Shown: positions 21,839-35,106 of the stretch, piece after piece
Position numbering within the stretch: the stretch's first letter is position 1
Layout: each line of letters starts with the position of its first letter
Origin: Psilocybe azurescens
Lineage: Eukaryota > Basidiomycota > Agaricomycetes > Agaricales > Agrocybaceae
Length of the DNA stretch: 64,000 bases
NCBI GenBank assembly: GCA_023853785.1
Contig: JAJIRX010000541.1
Location: 1-64,000 of the forward strand
Direction: 5' to 3'
Notes under the pieces: generated by a model
Told to the model about the DNA's origin: nothing
The model's input: the letters and a program-made list of their open reading frames with translations, nothing else
The model's database searches: none
Position numbers and translations under genes: made by a program

Positions 21839-24324
21839 TTGAAACTGATACAGCAGGTGATCTTAAACACATACAGCATGATGTATTCTCTCACACTCTA
21901 AATGGAAATTTTCTGTATGTAAACATCACTCAGCTTATTGAAATTTTGCCCCAGCACTGTACTTTGAGTACTTATTACAAGTTTTTTCATTAAAATTATA
22001 TGCTAGACTACTGGGGATATTATAGGCAGATGCTTGGAAGTTACTCATAGCTAATCTCAGTGTACCAAATAAGTCAATATGTATTATCAGATAGTGGGTT
22101 TATCTTGCTCCAGGCTGTGGTGGCATGGTTTTGGTATCAAAGGACATAATATGAGATGCATTTTAAATTTTAAATCTCTTTTAAATGTAGAAATATTGAT
22201 GCTAGGGGGGTTCTGGAGGTGGCAAACACAGTATTCAAAAATTTCAAGAAAAATATTGCATTGGGAACAATTCTCTACACACCCACCACTCGCAATCCCT
22301 CAGGAATATGCCTAAAGAATTTCATCTGACTTGAAAACCTTGAGGTAAACTGAAGCCATACTGTCAACAACCAAAGGTGCTTATAGTCAAAAATACTCTG
22401 AAAATGTCAGAAAAATCTGAAAGGAAGGGCTGTAAATATCTTACAACTGCAGACTGGGCTAGAAGCCTATGCATATGCTAACAAACACCCAGCTGTATCC
22501 CAGAGGGACATAATTGAGCAATTCAAGACCCAGAAAATTCAATCCACTAGGATTGCAAGTAGTAATATCAAAAGGCATCATGTTTGTCATGTATCCCAGC
22601 AGGATCACAATAGGTCACAAAACATGACATATTCAATGTTGCATAAGTCTCATAATGCATAAGAAATTTGTGTGACTGTCATTATGCATTATAAGAAAGT
22701 GTACTATATTATAAGTGACCCTCAAAAATATGTTTAAGAATGAGTGTCTTTCTACAGGTACTCAAAGACTACAAACCAACTGCAGCACATTCTTCCATAT
22801 GCTTGGAATGATGTAAACTCATTGAGTACCTGTCCAGAAGTGCTGATATAACAATTTCTAATCTGTACACATTTATTTCCATGTTCAAAATAGTGTAAAC
22901 TCATTAAGTACCAGTCCAGAAATGCTGATGTAGCAATTTCTAATCTGAGCATATTTATTTCCATGCATGTATTATGATCTTGAAAATGAGCAGTTACATG
23001 TGCTTGTCAAACATGTGACTGGTGTCAGTGTATTTAAAATGTTGCTCAGAGAAAATGAGAGCTGTCAGCATTATTTTGGAGGTGCTCCCACAGTGAGAAT
23101 TGATTTTTGACTACCTAAATTTTCAGCTTTTACTCCCAGTTGCTCACGTTAAGCTTACCTTAGGTAATGTTTTAGTTCTTATGCTCTGGCATATTCCAAG
23201 AGCCCTTTAATTGGCTGGATAACTCTAGCCTCTGAGCCATATGATAGTAATATACAGATCACATACATTTTTCTGGCACAAATTTAAGAGTTTGCTGTGG
23301 TTTCATTTCTTAATAATGTGAGTTAACAATTATATAATAAGATAAGCAATACAACGGAGCTCAATTGTGTAAAATTCTAAGCAATGACATCAATTTAAAG
23401 AAACAGTAGTTGGGTATGTGCAGTGTGTTGCACTGCAATAGTCTTGAATGAAAATACCTTCCTGACCTCAGTTATGGTGACAGCTTAGTCTATATCCTAA
23501 AAGACATATACCATAGGTGACCACTGTGAGATGCTTATTGGATAGATACAGAAGCCTAAACCTTGACATCTTGAGTGTTATTACATGGTCAAGGATGGGG
23601 TAACATGTGAAGCAACATAGATGATAACATACACTTATATTTCTGAGCATTGTGAGAAAAACACTCAAAATTAACAGTCAGACCTAGAGCTCAATCTCCA
23701 ATGTTCTGGTGAGGTTTCTTGCATTTTTCTATAGCCATTCAGCATGGTATAATGGTGGCTCAGAATTGGTTATTATTTTCCATTGCTCTGTGCCAGCTGC
23801 TGGGAGATATCCCAAACTGATTAGGATCCTATGCAGGCCACTCAAATTTAGTACTATACTGGCTAGCAATCTGGAGTAGGAACTGAAATTTACAAGCATG
23901 GGTCATCAAGTGCTAAGATTAAATATTGCTTCTATCAGAAAATTTTTTCAGACTCTGGAAGACAAGGTTACAATAAAAATTGCTGAGAAAGTTTTACAAA
24001 GCATGAGCAATGCAAAGCAACACACTCAATTATCTGAGAAGTCTACTAGTTGCTGGAAAAATTAGTAAACTGTCTAAAAGCTGTCAAGCATTAAGATAAC
24101 CATAATTATATGGTTACCAGCAGCTTGACCAGATCACTCACAGTGATTGGACATCTCTTACAAAAGGCTGATTGAGAGTCCAGAGAATTTGAGCTATTGC
24201 TAGAATTTATAATACCTTAGAACCAGCATCTATCCACAGGTGCTGAGCCCTTACTGTGGACTTGGATGATCTTGGCATACAGCATGATGTATATGTTTAA
24301 GACTGCTGGCTGTATCAGTTTCAA
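21839..24324. mobile_element. AT-rich transposon relic flanked by imperfect inverted repeats
   Basis: The word starting GAAACTGATACAGC and running through CTTAAACA at 21841-21869 recurs in inverted orientation at about 24292-24322 (TGTTTAAG ... GCTGTATCAGTTTC). The interior is AT-rich and full of stops. One segment near 22440-22585 reads, in one frame, LEAYAYANKHPAVSQRDIIE, which resembles the helix-turn-helix start of pogo/CENP-B-type transposases. No catalytic motifs were found. The repeats are short and diverged, so the boundaries are tentative. Confidence 0.3.
22811..22965 (+). repeat. Two-copy tandem repeat, ~80-bp period
   Basis: Copy 1 (22811-22884) and copy 2 (22891-22965) share TGTAAACTCATTRAGTACC, TCCAGAARTGCTGAT and CAATTTCTAATCTG, and end with ATTTATTTCCATG. 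They differ at roughly one position in eight. They lie inside the AT-rich relic. Confidence 0.8.
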
Positions 24325-25257
24325 ACAGAATAGCACCTGATGCCTGCCCCTTCCAAAGGAGCATTTACAATGTCTCTTTAACCAGCGCATCAATGTCTAA
24401 CGATGATCGCGAGTGGTAGCATAGACAGACGTACTCTCTCCACGTGGTCCCGCTGCGTCATACTTGTGCATACTTGTAGTGCGACATTTATAGCTCTGTT
24501 CAAATATTTCATTCGGACAGATCGTCTCACGCACCACCGCAGCCAAATAACTTGTGCAAGCTGGACAGTACTAGCCAAGAACATCGAATCAGTGAATGGC
24601 GCTGTGGGCGTGATCCTGCGGGGCTACTTCAAGCGTACTGCGACCGTTCATCAACTTTCACTGAGTTGCAAGGTGAATAAGATCGGTTTTACCAGGCAGC
24701 AAGCTTTAAAATTTGGGTAAATTTAGACGCTTTGGAAGAAAAATAGAACACTAGCTCGTAATAAACCCGAACAAAGTTCGCTTTCCATCTAGCCTTTTTC
24801 TCCAGTCCGTGGCTAATTTTGGGACGATGTCTACTTCTAGTAGACATCTAACGGCCAACAGCTTCGTGTAGCCGCAAAGACAGAGAAGGCTCGGTAGAAT
24901 AAAGTACGTATCGTACCTCGTGAACCCATCCCTCAACAGATGTATAGAAGAACACAGTCCCCTGATCAACCATACATTTTTCCGCTGGGACGTATTATGA
25001 TGGAGTATGGCAACATCAAATGGTGTCATTCTCAGTAGACGCTACCAACAAATTCCGAGAAAACACCATGCGTCATTTCAGTCCCATTCATATTCACCGA
25101 TTCTTAACGGGAAATGTCGCGTGAACCATTCCAATTCGACCAAGATCATTGCATGGTGCGGATCCGCGGCAGTTTTGCGTGCTAGACCGGATCGCCGAGC
25201 GTTAGCACTGGGTAAGACTGGATAGCATGCAACCTATAGCGTCCACGTCAATCTTCA
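24325..25257. other. Intergenic, nothing recognised
   Basis: GC content rises sharply near 24370, marking the right edge of the AT-rich relic. Open frames here (24390-24720, 24751-25029) show no domain and overlap on both strands. Confidence 0.35.
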
Positions 25258-25263
25258 TATAAG
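25258..25263 (+). promoter_or_regulatory. Probable TATA box of the small secreted protein gene
   Basis: TATAAG lies 116 nt before the ATG at 25374. The paralogue at 61266 has the same word 112 nt before its ATG, which supports it. Confidence 0.4.
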
Positions 25264-25373
25264 AAGCCAAATTTCCAAGAACACAAGACGCTCTTTGAGA
25301 CAGTCTCAGACATACGTATCCCTCCACCTCCTCAACATCCATCCCATAACAACTCCTCCACCGACCATCCATC

Positions 25374-25736
25374 ATGCAATTCATGTCGAAGCCGCTCGCT
25401 CTTCTCGTCGCCCTTGCCTCCGCGTCAGTAACCGCGTCACCAGTATGCCAATCCATCAGCTAGACCGATTTCGAACCCGACTTATAGTTCATCCCTAGAT
25501 TCTAGTTAAGAATGATGCATTGAAACCAACACTCACAACGCAAACGTTCACGTTCACCGGTACAAAGGTTTATGACACCATCGTATCATACTCCCCATTC
25601 TGGCTGACCGCCACAGAAACCTTCCTCTGGACGTAAGTCTGCATATCTTCTCCATAATCTCGGCGATTCTTGATGTGACTTCATCAGCCAAACGGCGACC
25701 AATCTTATTTATCCCACACCCACTCCCAATGCCTAG
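25374..25736 (+). CDS. Small secreted protein A, 83 aa
   Basis: Exons 25374-25442, 25499-25632 and 25688-25736 with GT-AG introns of 56 and 55 nt. The protein starts with a signal peptide (MQFMSKPLALLVALASASVT, cleavage likely after the following ASP or earlier), then a threonine-rich mature part with TTQTFTFTGTKVYDTIVSYS, PFWLTATETFLWT and QTATNLIYPTPTPNA. It has no cysteines in the mature part. A paralogue with the same exon layout and the same intron phases (0 then 2) lies at 61266-61604, which is strong support for both models. Function is unknown; secretion is inferred from the signal peptide. No frame correction is needed. Confidence 0.7.
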
Positions 25737-28700
25737 TTACACGTCAAGGATGTTATGAATTACGATCGACTCGAAAAAATTGAATAACCCATGAAAGCGC
25801 CAATAAGCATAACCAAGCCGATTCAATTGATTTTTGCACGCACCGTACGGTTCCCGGATACCTTTGATTTTTGAATCTGTAATGGCGTAGACCATACAGA
25901 TCTGACTCTCATCCTAGTTGTGTGGATAGAAGTCAACTCCATTAGTTGGCCAACTATCGTTGTCTTCGATTGTGAAAGAACATGACCGGGCCGTATGTCA
26001 CGACAATGTTCGAGGAACACAAGGTGACTCCGGCGTGCGTCTGTCAGACAAAGTTCATGCTGGAAAGAGGGCCAAAGGTCCTGAAGGGACGGTGAACCAG
26101 TCGGTATGTGGGGCTCGCCTGACACTTCGGGTCTCGAAACATCATATCGTGAGATCACTCCTAAATGGCCAAAACAGCGAAAACATGGAAAAGACACAGT
26201 TCAATAGAAATAGAGTAATACCTTGGATTAGGCTTATAAACATCCGAAAATGAATTATGCAATACAAGTGACATGGTTTAGGTGAACGCACTGAAGAGAT
26301 CCTACAAGTGTGTCGAAGCAAGTGATGCCTTTTGTGTCATTGGAACAGATGAAAAACTTATAGGAATTTTGTCTCCCAAAATAATCTTGCTATTATGAGC
26401 CCGCCGATCAATGTAGACCTTCATCGAACTGAACCGTGTTCGTGGTGGGTTGGAAACAAGTTGAGTGTGACAATTAGAGCAGTGCGATGTCGGAGTCCCA
26501 ATGGTAATTTACGTGTCCTAAAATTACAATCTTATCTGTTCGATCTTATCTCTCATTCATCGAAGAGATAGGGGCAACCTTCCAAGTGTCGTCGTGTGTG
26601 TTTAGACTTATTTACAAGAATCGGCATGTACATACTGCAACAGAAGTACACGATGTCACAAAAATATGCCCTAAACAGAATTTGGACTCTCATTCCGGAA
26701 GGTCACTTGCGTTGAGAACTTCGTTAGAATTTCATGTTAGAATCATTAAATCAGACTACTCCGGATGAAATTTAAGCATCCTGAGGCTTGGATTTCTATT
26801 CTTAACACGCACCATATCTTCACTTTTCGCTGCCACCGCAATTGATGACGCAAACGGCATGGATGCTATGGAAAGATCTCCCAGCGCTCACATTCGCTTC
26901 GAGACACGATTCAAGGAAAGCGCGTACATATCACTTGCGAGAGTCCTTAAATGTAACGGACATAACTACAAAGCGGAAGGTAGGATTATATCTGTGGCCT
27001 GAAATACAACGCTCAACGCGTTGTACAACTTGCCTTCACTAATCTAAATACAGACCATCGCAATTCGTAGGTCCATAGACGATTTAATTAACAGGCTGAC
27101 TTACCTCTATTCTGTATCGCAATGAAGCTCTTGTTCTTCTTATATTTTGAATTGTTCTAATTCAATTCCATGAGTTTTCGACCTCGTGATCTTTCCCCTG
27201 TTTCTGACAGAAAAGGTCCAGGACTAAAATCGGAGAAAGAACGCCGAACGTGGATTGTGAAGGGTCGTGAACAAGTCTCTTCTTTTTTGAATAAATCCAA
27301 CTGTAATATCCGACTACTCCGTACTTTGGACCCCATTCGCACCCATTGTTACTTTCTCCGGAATCAGGTACCTTTCGCATATCTGAAAGTTTTCAGAGTG
27401 AAACGCTTCCCTTATCCTTCAGACAAGAGACTTATATTCTAAAGTCAACTACTTTGATACAAATTTAGCACCCTTTTGTTATAATAACCTTACACTCGGC
27501 GCCTCTCATCACGCGCCACCGCAATGAGGCAAGAACGAAACAATAAACAACAACAGACTGACGTCTATCTGCCGCGTAGTATCACGCACTCAAAGTCTCG
27601 CATTTCATTTTGGGTATGAGTAAAACTCATTTTCGAGTAGATTGACTTCCTCAACAATTGGCTTATAAGTTTCTCGTCGTATATCAAAACAGCCTTTGAC
27701 TCAAATTGCATATTAATACATTCAAACCAGCGCACCGGCCAATCAACAACCACGATGATCTTATCCCACACGCTCGCGAGACTAAGGGGCGCATGACCAC
27801 TTCCTCTCACACCGTGGCTGCATACGAAATATAATGGAGCGTGGTTATATCCGTACAGGCTCTAACAAATGGCCCATTTTAATGGAAGATTGAATGAATA
27901 ATGAATTTTTAATTATTAATATCAAGTTCATTGCACAGGAAACGATACACCGGATTATCTTTCTCGTCTGTGGATTTATACACTCGAACGTCTAGGTGCT
28001 TGGAGACCTATAAATCGGTTCTTGGCTAGGCTCTAATACTCTTCCACTGTATAGCGGCTTGGGCACATCAAATGGAACTCCAATATTGGGTGGGATTTTT
28101 CTTACAATTGAAGAACAACAAACCCACGGTTTACAATAAGAATAATGTGCCCAGAGATTCGGATTATGAAGAAGCGATACAAGGCCGTCCCGTTTACGGA
28201 AGCCTAGTATCGGAATCAAATCATGAAATCAACTCCGCCTTCTATATCCTATGCATTATATCCACTACGCAGAGATCATGTTATCAGCAGCTGGTTCTTG
28301 ATTATCATCTCGCTGTACAGAATCTAGTCTCGTTCTTTGATTAATGATTATCGATGCTGTGTGGTCATTTCTGATCTTCATCTTTAATATGAATTTATAA
28401 GCCAAAAGTATGATGCATGCACCTCGTACAGTCATTGAGCCATTGAGCGTATACATTACTTTGCAGCTTGTGGGTCCCTCGTATATGGGCAAGTGAACTT
28501 CGCGAGAAATATCGCCACGGCACCACGACTGTATCAATGAACTTCGGTGACTGCCGGTTTACTGAAGTCAATTAGGACCAAATATGGAAATTTAAAAGGC
28601 CACTGTGCATCATCTATCCAGGACTAGAATGACGTCTGATCGTCTGATTGAAGCTGTCACAATAACGTAGAGCTCTGATAACCAGTCAGTCGAAGAGAGT

Positions 28701-31700
28701 ACTCTCATCAGATAGTATTATAATCGATACAATAGCTACCAACAACCAACAGGTTTAAACTAAAACAAGCACCACTTTCTCGACGACGTTCGCCATCAGG
28801 ACTCGACTCCTAACGTCTCGTAGCCTCGTTTTCCGATGTCTACCCTCAAAATTTCCCAGGGTCCTGTCATCGTGGGCACCCCGGTCCACTGGCGTCGTGA
28901 TGGCTTGCGCCACTCTTAGGAACGTTGAATGGCGATCCATTCCAATCATAAGCATGTTCTACGCAGTTTGAGGCCAAGCTTGATGTATCGAGGGTACAAT
29001 CTGCATTAACGGTGGCAGGATAGGCTGCTGCTTACTTACGCATCAAGCGTAAACGACTATGAGCTGTCACAAAGTTCCCTTTGAGACTTTGAAGGTCGGT
29101 CAGAAAACACAAATTAAATCAGATTGTCAATTCTAGTTGATACCCAATATGCAATCCAAAGAAATGAATAAAGGAATGCTCACGGTAGTCGCGAGCACTG
29201 TTTGACGTTGTTCCTATTCATTGAATACATCGGAATGGCAAGCACAACGAATATATCGTAAAAACAATATCTGCCTTTGAGCTGGTTTCTATTCGGTGGC
29301 GCTGAACCCAGGCTGGCGGCCGCACTGACGATAATTGCTATCGCAGATCAAGCCACGGGCAACCGGCGAACCACCGAAAATACAAGACATTTCTCAAGCA
29401 AATTCCAAAGCATCTCGAGGATCAAGGATAGCCGACCGTTAAACTTCTCTTCTTTGTAGCCGTATGGTACGCTCTATATCGTGAGCATTTAAATATCATC
29501 CGAGCTTAGTGAGAGAGGGAGCAGGTGATATCGCCATGCCATCGCGGTCTGGGTTTCTCGACGATGTAGGGAAGGATACATGGCAGACACCTTAAATTAT
29601 TGCATTTCTTGTTGCGAGAAACGTTCCCAACATCACATATGATAGACAACCCCTCGCCAAAGTATTATTTGTACGAGCGCTGTTCAGTATTTATTGTGAT
29701 ACAATCTAAAGTATCAGCACTCTAGAGTCTTTCTTCCTGACAAATCGATGAATAAATCATAATAAAACTACCGCACGCACCCATGGGCGACAGAACGCGG
29801 GTATTCATGAAAGAAGAAAAGAAAAAACGTTTTAACTACGAGCGAGGATGTTTGACACGGACAAGCACAAGCCTATTGCCTCGGGTTACAACCACTGCCT
29901 GATTTTAAGCGGCTCAAAAGTAAGAAATACAAGACATAAAAAAATCCATCAATTGCGGATTCCCCGAGTAAGAAATAAAACCTATTCGGCAACAGGCACG
30001 GCAGCATTTCAAACGGTATCGTAGAAGTTCACACCATCGCCAGTCCTCCGGGAGAGCATGATGCATGAGCATTCTACAGTCCCTGACCACCGACCGGGTA
30101 ATTTGAATCAGGTGTACCGGCGGGTATGCGAAAATATCAGGGAGGCCAATGGGGGCACATTTGTATCGATGAAATATCGCATGTTGCGGTGGTCAGACAG
30201 TAGGACAAGTTATCGGGAGCGCAAAGGCAGCGATACGCGCTTGATATCGCTCGCGTTTACACCCTGGGTTTCACTTTCGATCACCGGCGCTGCTTCTCCA
30301 ATGCCTACATTCACGGGTTCTAACTGGGTACTTCCCTTAAATGTACATTCCCGACTTCGGCGCAGTCACGGGAGCATCAAATGACATACCTAATAGGACT
30401 AACACAACTTGGCAAGGGACACATCCGTGGCGCGCCTTCGACTGATTGCGATAGAAGTGCGACCTCGTAGCGTGTCCTTGTACACGGTGTCTGTTGAAAT
30501 AAGAGCGAGCGTGTGTGCAGGACTTTGGCCGCCTGCGTCGTGTTAGACTCTTGTTCCTGGTATACTTGCCCATATAGGTACCTAATTCAGAAAGGCGTCA
30601 ATAGCATAAGATACGTTCGATTAGATATTGTTGTTAGGCATTGGTATCTTTAACTTTTGAAGGGGAGCCTTGTTCTACAAAAGAAAAGAATAAAAAGATT
30701 AGTTGATCAGATAAAGTCTGAAGGACCCAGGAGGTCTCTTGGGAAAGCGTCATTCATCGGTTCCCGAGTCCCGACTCCGTTCGGCAAAACTTAATTTTCC
30801 AAAAGGGGAACTGGAGGATGATGGAATCAATTCAATGGGGTATTTGTGGGAGTGAGAACTGAGAGCGCGGTCGAAGAAGCTCTGCGTATGCATGTGCTAC
30901 CGACTATACACTGATTTCACTCAGCAATTTCTGCCATGTGTCGATGTTTTAGGCTGTGTATAACGAATAAATGAACTCGATGACTATTAATCTCCCCTCC
31001 TCAAGTACTAAAGTGAAAGGGATTAAATAGATTCGTTTTTCAATAGGTGGCGGATTGATGCGAAAGGCAGACAGCTTTTCTAGACACCAGAAATTTGGGT
31101 TACGTTACTGTGAGACGTCGAGTAAATAATTCGCCTCACAATTCATATGGCATGACACCATTTTTTGCCGCCTCTTCTTCCACGCCTCGTGCACGGCGAG
31201 AGAGGAAAGTAGATTCGACCCCGAAGGCCTCGAGTCGTGCATCGTGTAAAGAGTCGCATTATGCCTTGATAATTAGATAAGATACTTGAGAGGATAAGCC
31301 TGAGAAGGACGTATTTCGGAAATCTAAACAAGACGAGGAACAAATCGCACCAAATAAGCCAACCCTGGACCCCGGGGGGAGCGAGATATTAAAGCCGCAT
31401 ATCGAGCTTGAAGATAGGAACATATAATCATCAAGGAAAATTCAGCATATTTGTGGATGGCAACAGCTTCAAAATTAAAATACATTACGGATTGTGGGCA
31501 GCCAACGCTGGTGAGGGAGGATGTAAGAACAGAATGTTGAATGGTTGAGTCTTCTATTCTTGGACTGGCCGAATTCGGATAGATCTCATTCCGATCGAGA
31601 TTATGGCATCATGCAGGGCTCTATTGCTTTCTACAACCTGCCTTATAAGAGCACTGGTTAGGACCTCGTGTTAAAATCTAGCGATACCTTTTCGTCCACA

Positions 31701-31809
31701 CCCCCGCCCATCTTTTTGGTCCCTCATATTCTTATCCTACTCGTGGTCTCTTCCCTTCCTCTCCAATACGCAATATCCTTCCTCTTGCGCCGTTTTAGTT
31801 ACTTAAGAA
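25737..31809. other. About 6 kb without a supportable gene
   Basis: No domain, transposase motif or convincing chain of spliced frames was seen on either strand. Frames of 60-120 codons (26000-26250, 27157-27442, 28072-28344, 30058-30384) overlap on both strands and look random. GC content is intermediate and no long internal repeat stands out by eye. TATAAGAG near 31645 may be the TATA box of the HMG gene. Confidence 0.4.
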
Positions 31810-33297
31810 ATGCCCGCAGAAAGGTCGAAAGCGCTGAAGCGCGCAGCATCAGCCGGTAAGATCCACCTCACGACATCGGTCCTAAAAGTATCAACACGTT
31901 GACACTCGAGCGCCTACAGGCAATAACTATGTGTGGACATCTCAACCTGAGCCCACAAATGGATCGGAGGTTTCTTTCACATCTAACATGACCTCGTGGT
32001 CGTTCACGGACTCCCCTCCACCGCTTGTGGACGCACCCCAGAGTTCGTCATGTTCCCATCTGAAGGGGAGAATCCCGCCCCTCGCCGACAGCCGCATTCG
32101 AAGAAGAAGCCCGAAAACCACATACCTCGCCCTCCAAATGCTTTCATTCTTTTCCGTTCGTCGTTCATCAAGAGCCAGCACGTTTCTACAGCTGTCGAGA
32201 CAAATCATTCGACCCTATCGAAAATCATCGGCTTGACATGGCAGAGCCTGCCCGAAGACCAGCGCCAAATCTGGCATCAGAAGGCCAAAGAAGCGCTCGA
32301 CGAACATAAGCGGAAGTTCCCTAAATACGCTTTCCGACCCGTGCAGACGAAGGCCAAGGAGGCACCGCTGAGAAGCGGAAGGTGCGGGAGGTCGAGCCCA
32401 AGGACATCAAGCGATGTACGAAAATCGCTCAACTGCTGGTGGAGGGCAAGAAGGGGAGCGAGCTCAATGCTGCAGTGGAAGAATTTGATAAGTACCACGT
32501 TCCTGAAATCGTCACCCGCTTCGAAGCTCCCATTACCGCACACGCTTTCCGTCGATCATCGTCCGCCCCTGTCCCTGACCCAGATAGTTCGCGAACACAG
32601 TCATTCCTTCAGCACGTCGTCTCGAGTCCACGCAAGCCCCGTCCATCGAGTACGCGCCCAACTCGCTGCTCTACGCCGGAGGACGTCCTCACGCCGGAAC
32701 ACTCGTCAATCAGTGGGAACATCTATCCCATGGACGGATCTCAGGCTGTCCCACTCAAGGAGGAACCGATATTTGTGGGTTCTTTTTTCCAAAAGCGTTA
32801 ATTATTTTCTCATCGTAACGAACTTCACGCAGAACTTTGGAAGTTTCTCATTTGACAACATTGCCTCTCCCCTTCCCACATACGACTGCGATCCCTTATC
32901 CTCGTCTCTCAGCGGTGGCAATTTTAGTGCAAGCCTTACTATCGATACCTCTTTCATGCAGGATTGGGAATCGAGTCCATCTCCCGAGACTCCATCGACA
33001 CCTAACTACTTGATGCCCTCCAGCCCAATAATGAGCTCACCGCCCACACCGACGTACGCTTCTAACTACGACGCATTCGATCACCAGCTTGTAGGCTCAT
33101 TTGACGACTTCGCTGGGAACTTTCCCGCTTTCGATCAGTCCTGTGGAGTCGATGCTCTATCTCTCACGAGTGCGCAAGCTCATGTAGTTTATGCCGCTTA
33201 CGGAGACCACGCCCATCATCAGGCTAGCGTTCCCTTAGCGCACCTAGACCTCGATTTTTCGGCATTCATGACTTCAGTCCCACAGTATGCCATGTAA
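31810..33297 (+). CDS. MATA_HMG-box transcription factor, ~455 aa
   Basis: Sequence-specific HMG-box factor acting in the nucleus. Exons 31810-31855, 31920-32774 and 32833-33297 (GT-AG, 64 and 58 nt). The HMG box starts IPRPPNAFILFRSSFIKSQH at about 32122 and continues with LSKIIGLTWQSLPEDQRQIW and KRKFPKYAFRP. It is followed by the segment KVREVEPKDIKRCTKIAQLL, which usually follows the box in agaricomycete homologues, then a serine/proline-rich tail. Two single C residues are missing: in the run 32036-32039 (before EFVMFPSEG) and at 32365-32366 (before EKRKVREVE). With both, the coding length is a multiple of three. A single frame is open by chance across 31996-33297 but gives nonsense between 32367 and 32832. 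The family includes pheromone-response and mating regulators such as Prf1/Pcc1, but I cannot assign orthology. Confidence 0.8.
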
Positions 33298-35106
33298 TTC
33301 CGGCATTACGATATCCACACAAACCCTACGCCCAGACTTCGGAAAGGCGAGGGAAATATTCCTTTCATTTCCCTCCTTCCTTCTTCGCGGACAAGGTTCA
33401 TTACACCCGCCTGCCAGGTCACATCTCTGTTTTAACCTCCACCTCGCTGCAACTTCTTTCCTTTGAGACTGCTTTCATTATTGTTGTATATATTATCCCT
33501 TATCCCTCTTATCCGCTATGTAAGCGGTACAGCTGTTGTACATCACATCACGCCCGCACTACCTCCCACCCTCACCCGCCCATCAGATTTCGAATCCTTC
33601 CTTTTCCTCTGTTTTGTTGTATTTTTCTGTCATGTGGCTCGCACCTTATCGGACCGTAGACCCCGATAAGGACACGTCCCTGCTCACATTCCTTCTCGAC
33701 CATGCGCTAGTCCCATTTGTGATCTCTTCTCGATATTCTCGCCTTCCGACCCACGCCCCCGCGCTCTCTCCTTCCTTCATTTTCTCATCGCCTCATCGAC
33801 AACGTCACGGTTCTCCTACGGATGGCCGGCCTTAAAAATAAGCCAACCCCATGACCACCACTCTACCCAATCCAATCCAATCCAATCTTTTTCTTAACCT
33901 CAATCACGGTACTTTTCCCTTTCCTTTTCTCCATTTCTGTTGCTTTGCCAATCCTGCTGCCTGCCAAACTGTTGTCAATGTAACTGTACACACTTATATT
34001 TTTTTTTATCCTTAGATTCATTCTATACGAATATCCGGCGTCACTGTAATACGCCGTGATCCCTAACAAATATCTGTTATTCTCATGTCTGTTTTTATCG
34101 CGTGTTCTGGTCTCCTCGAGTGTCAGCCTCGTCTCGTCAAGTGCGAGCATTACGGATTATCGTTGGCGATGTCTATCAAGCCTTTCCTCCGACCGATTCT
34201 CGCGTGTGCATCAAAATATTATGTTTATTTCATTGTCGGACAAGTCACACTGGCGACCTACGCCCTTGCTGCACACCCGTGTTGTATGCGAAATAGCGTC
34301 AGCGGGCATTTTGTTGAAGAATGGCTAGCAGAAAATGAGTTCTGACAATTTGTACCGCGACCCACTTGTTTCGCCTTTTTGCACCAACACAGATATCTAT
34401 TGCGAGCCCTTCCCACAGTCGCCCGGTCCCCCGCCGTGTGTCAAGACTCAGGAACATCATCAAGTGCGGTATCGGTATGTATGTGTGTCTTTGCTGCGAA
34501 GAAGGATCCAAAACTCTCCGGACTTTTTGTTGTATATTGAACAAAATGTTTTAATAAGTCCTTGGAATCCTGAATGTGTCTAGGCTTTAACGCTGATTAC
34601 ACGGTGTAGACGTTTAATCGATGGCCTCTCATTGTTGGAAAGTGTTGATAGGCGACGGCTTAGGTGTGGATTACAGATCCCTTCGTTCTTGCCGAATACT
34701 GGTCAATATTCATGGTGCTCCTTGTACTCTCCCAAGATCACCATCGCGGAACACTTGGAAGAGTTATGGTTCTCCCTTCCTTATTTAATTTGTAATTTAA
34801 TAGCTTACTGGAAGTTCATTTGCGGAGATTATTCAACAGATGCCGAGTATATGAAAGCGGCAAACTATCCACCCACCCACAAATGAATATGAAGTAGCAT
34901 TCTCGCTTCAGTAATCAGTAACAAACTGGACTATGAATAGATTTTACTCTAACAATATGTCGCTGACACATGACACACTACCAGTGCAACATTATCCCGT
35001 CTATGCACAGTGTCATTTAACTAATTTTGCTCAGAGTTTTCCGGACTGTCGTAACCACTTTTCAATTGAGAGCTACAATTTCAGTGTCGATTCGAAGGTC
35101 AAGTCA
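33298..35106. other. Intergenic between convergent genes
   Basis: Pyrimidine-rich 3' flank of the HMG gene (33300-33900) and then mixed DNA to the end of the convergent CHAT gene. Several overlapping frames near 34050-34600 show no domain. Confidence 0.4.

Noticed and set aside
25462..25490. tRNA B-box-like word (GGGTTCGAAATC on - strand)
   Set aside because: No matching A box or cloverleaf; it lies in the first intron of the small secreted protein gene.
31996..33297. Single 433-codon frame through the HMG gene
   Set aside because: It carries the HMG box and the C-terminal exon, but between 32367 and 32832 it reads an arginine/serine-rich wrong frame and an intron. The conserved segment EVEPKDIKRCTKIAQLL is in another frame.
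33463..33835. Hydrophobic frames downstream of the HMG gene
   Set aside because: T/C-rich 3' flank gives leucine/serine/phenylalanine frames by composition; no start context or homology.
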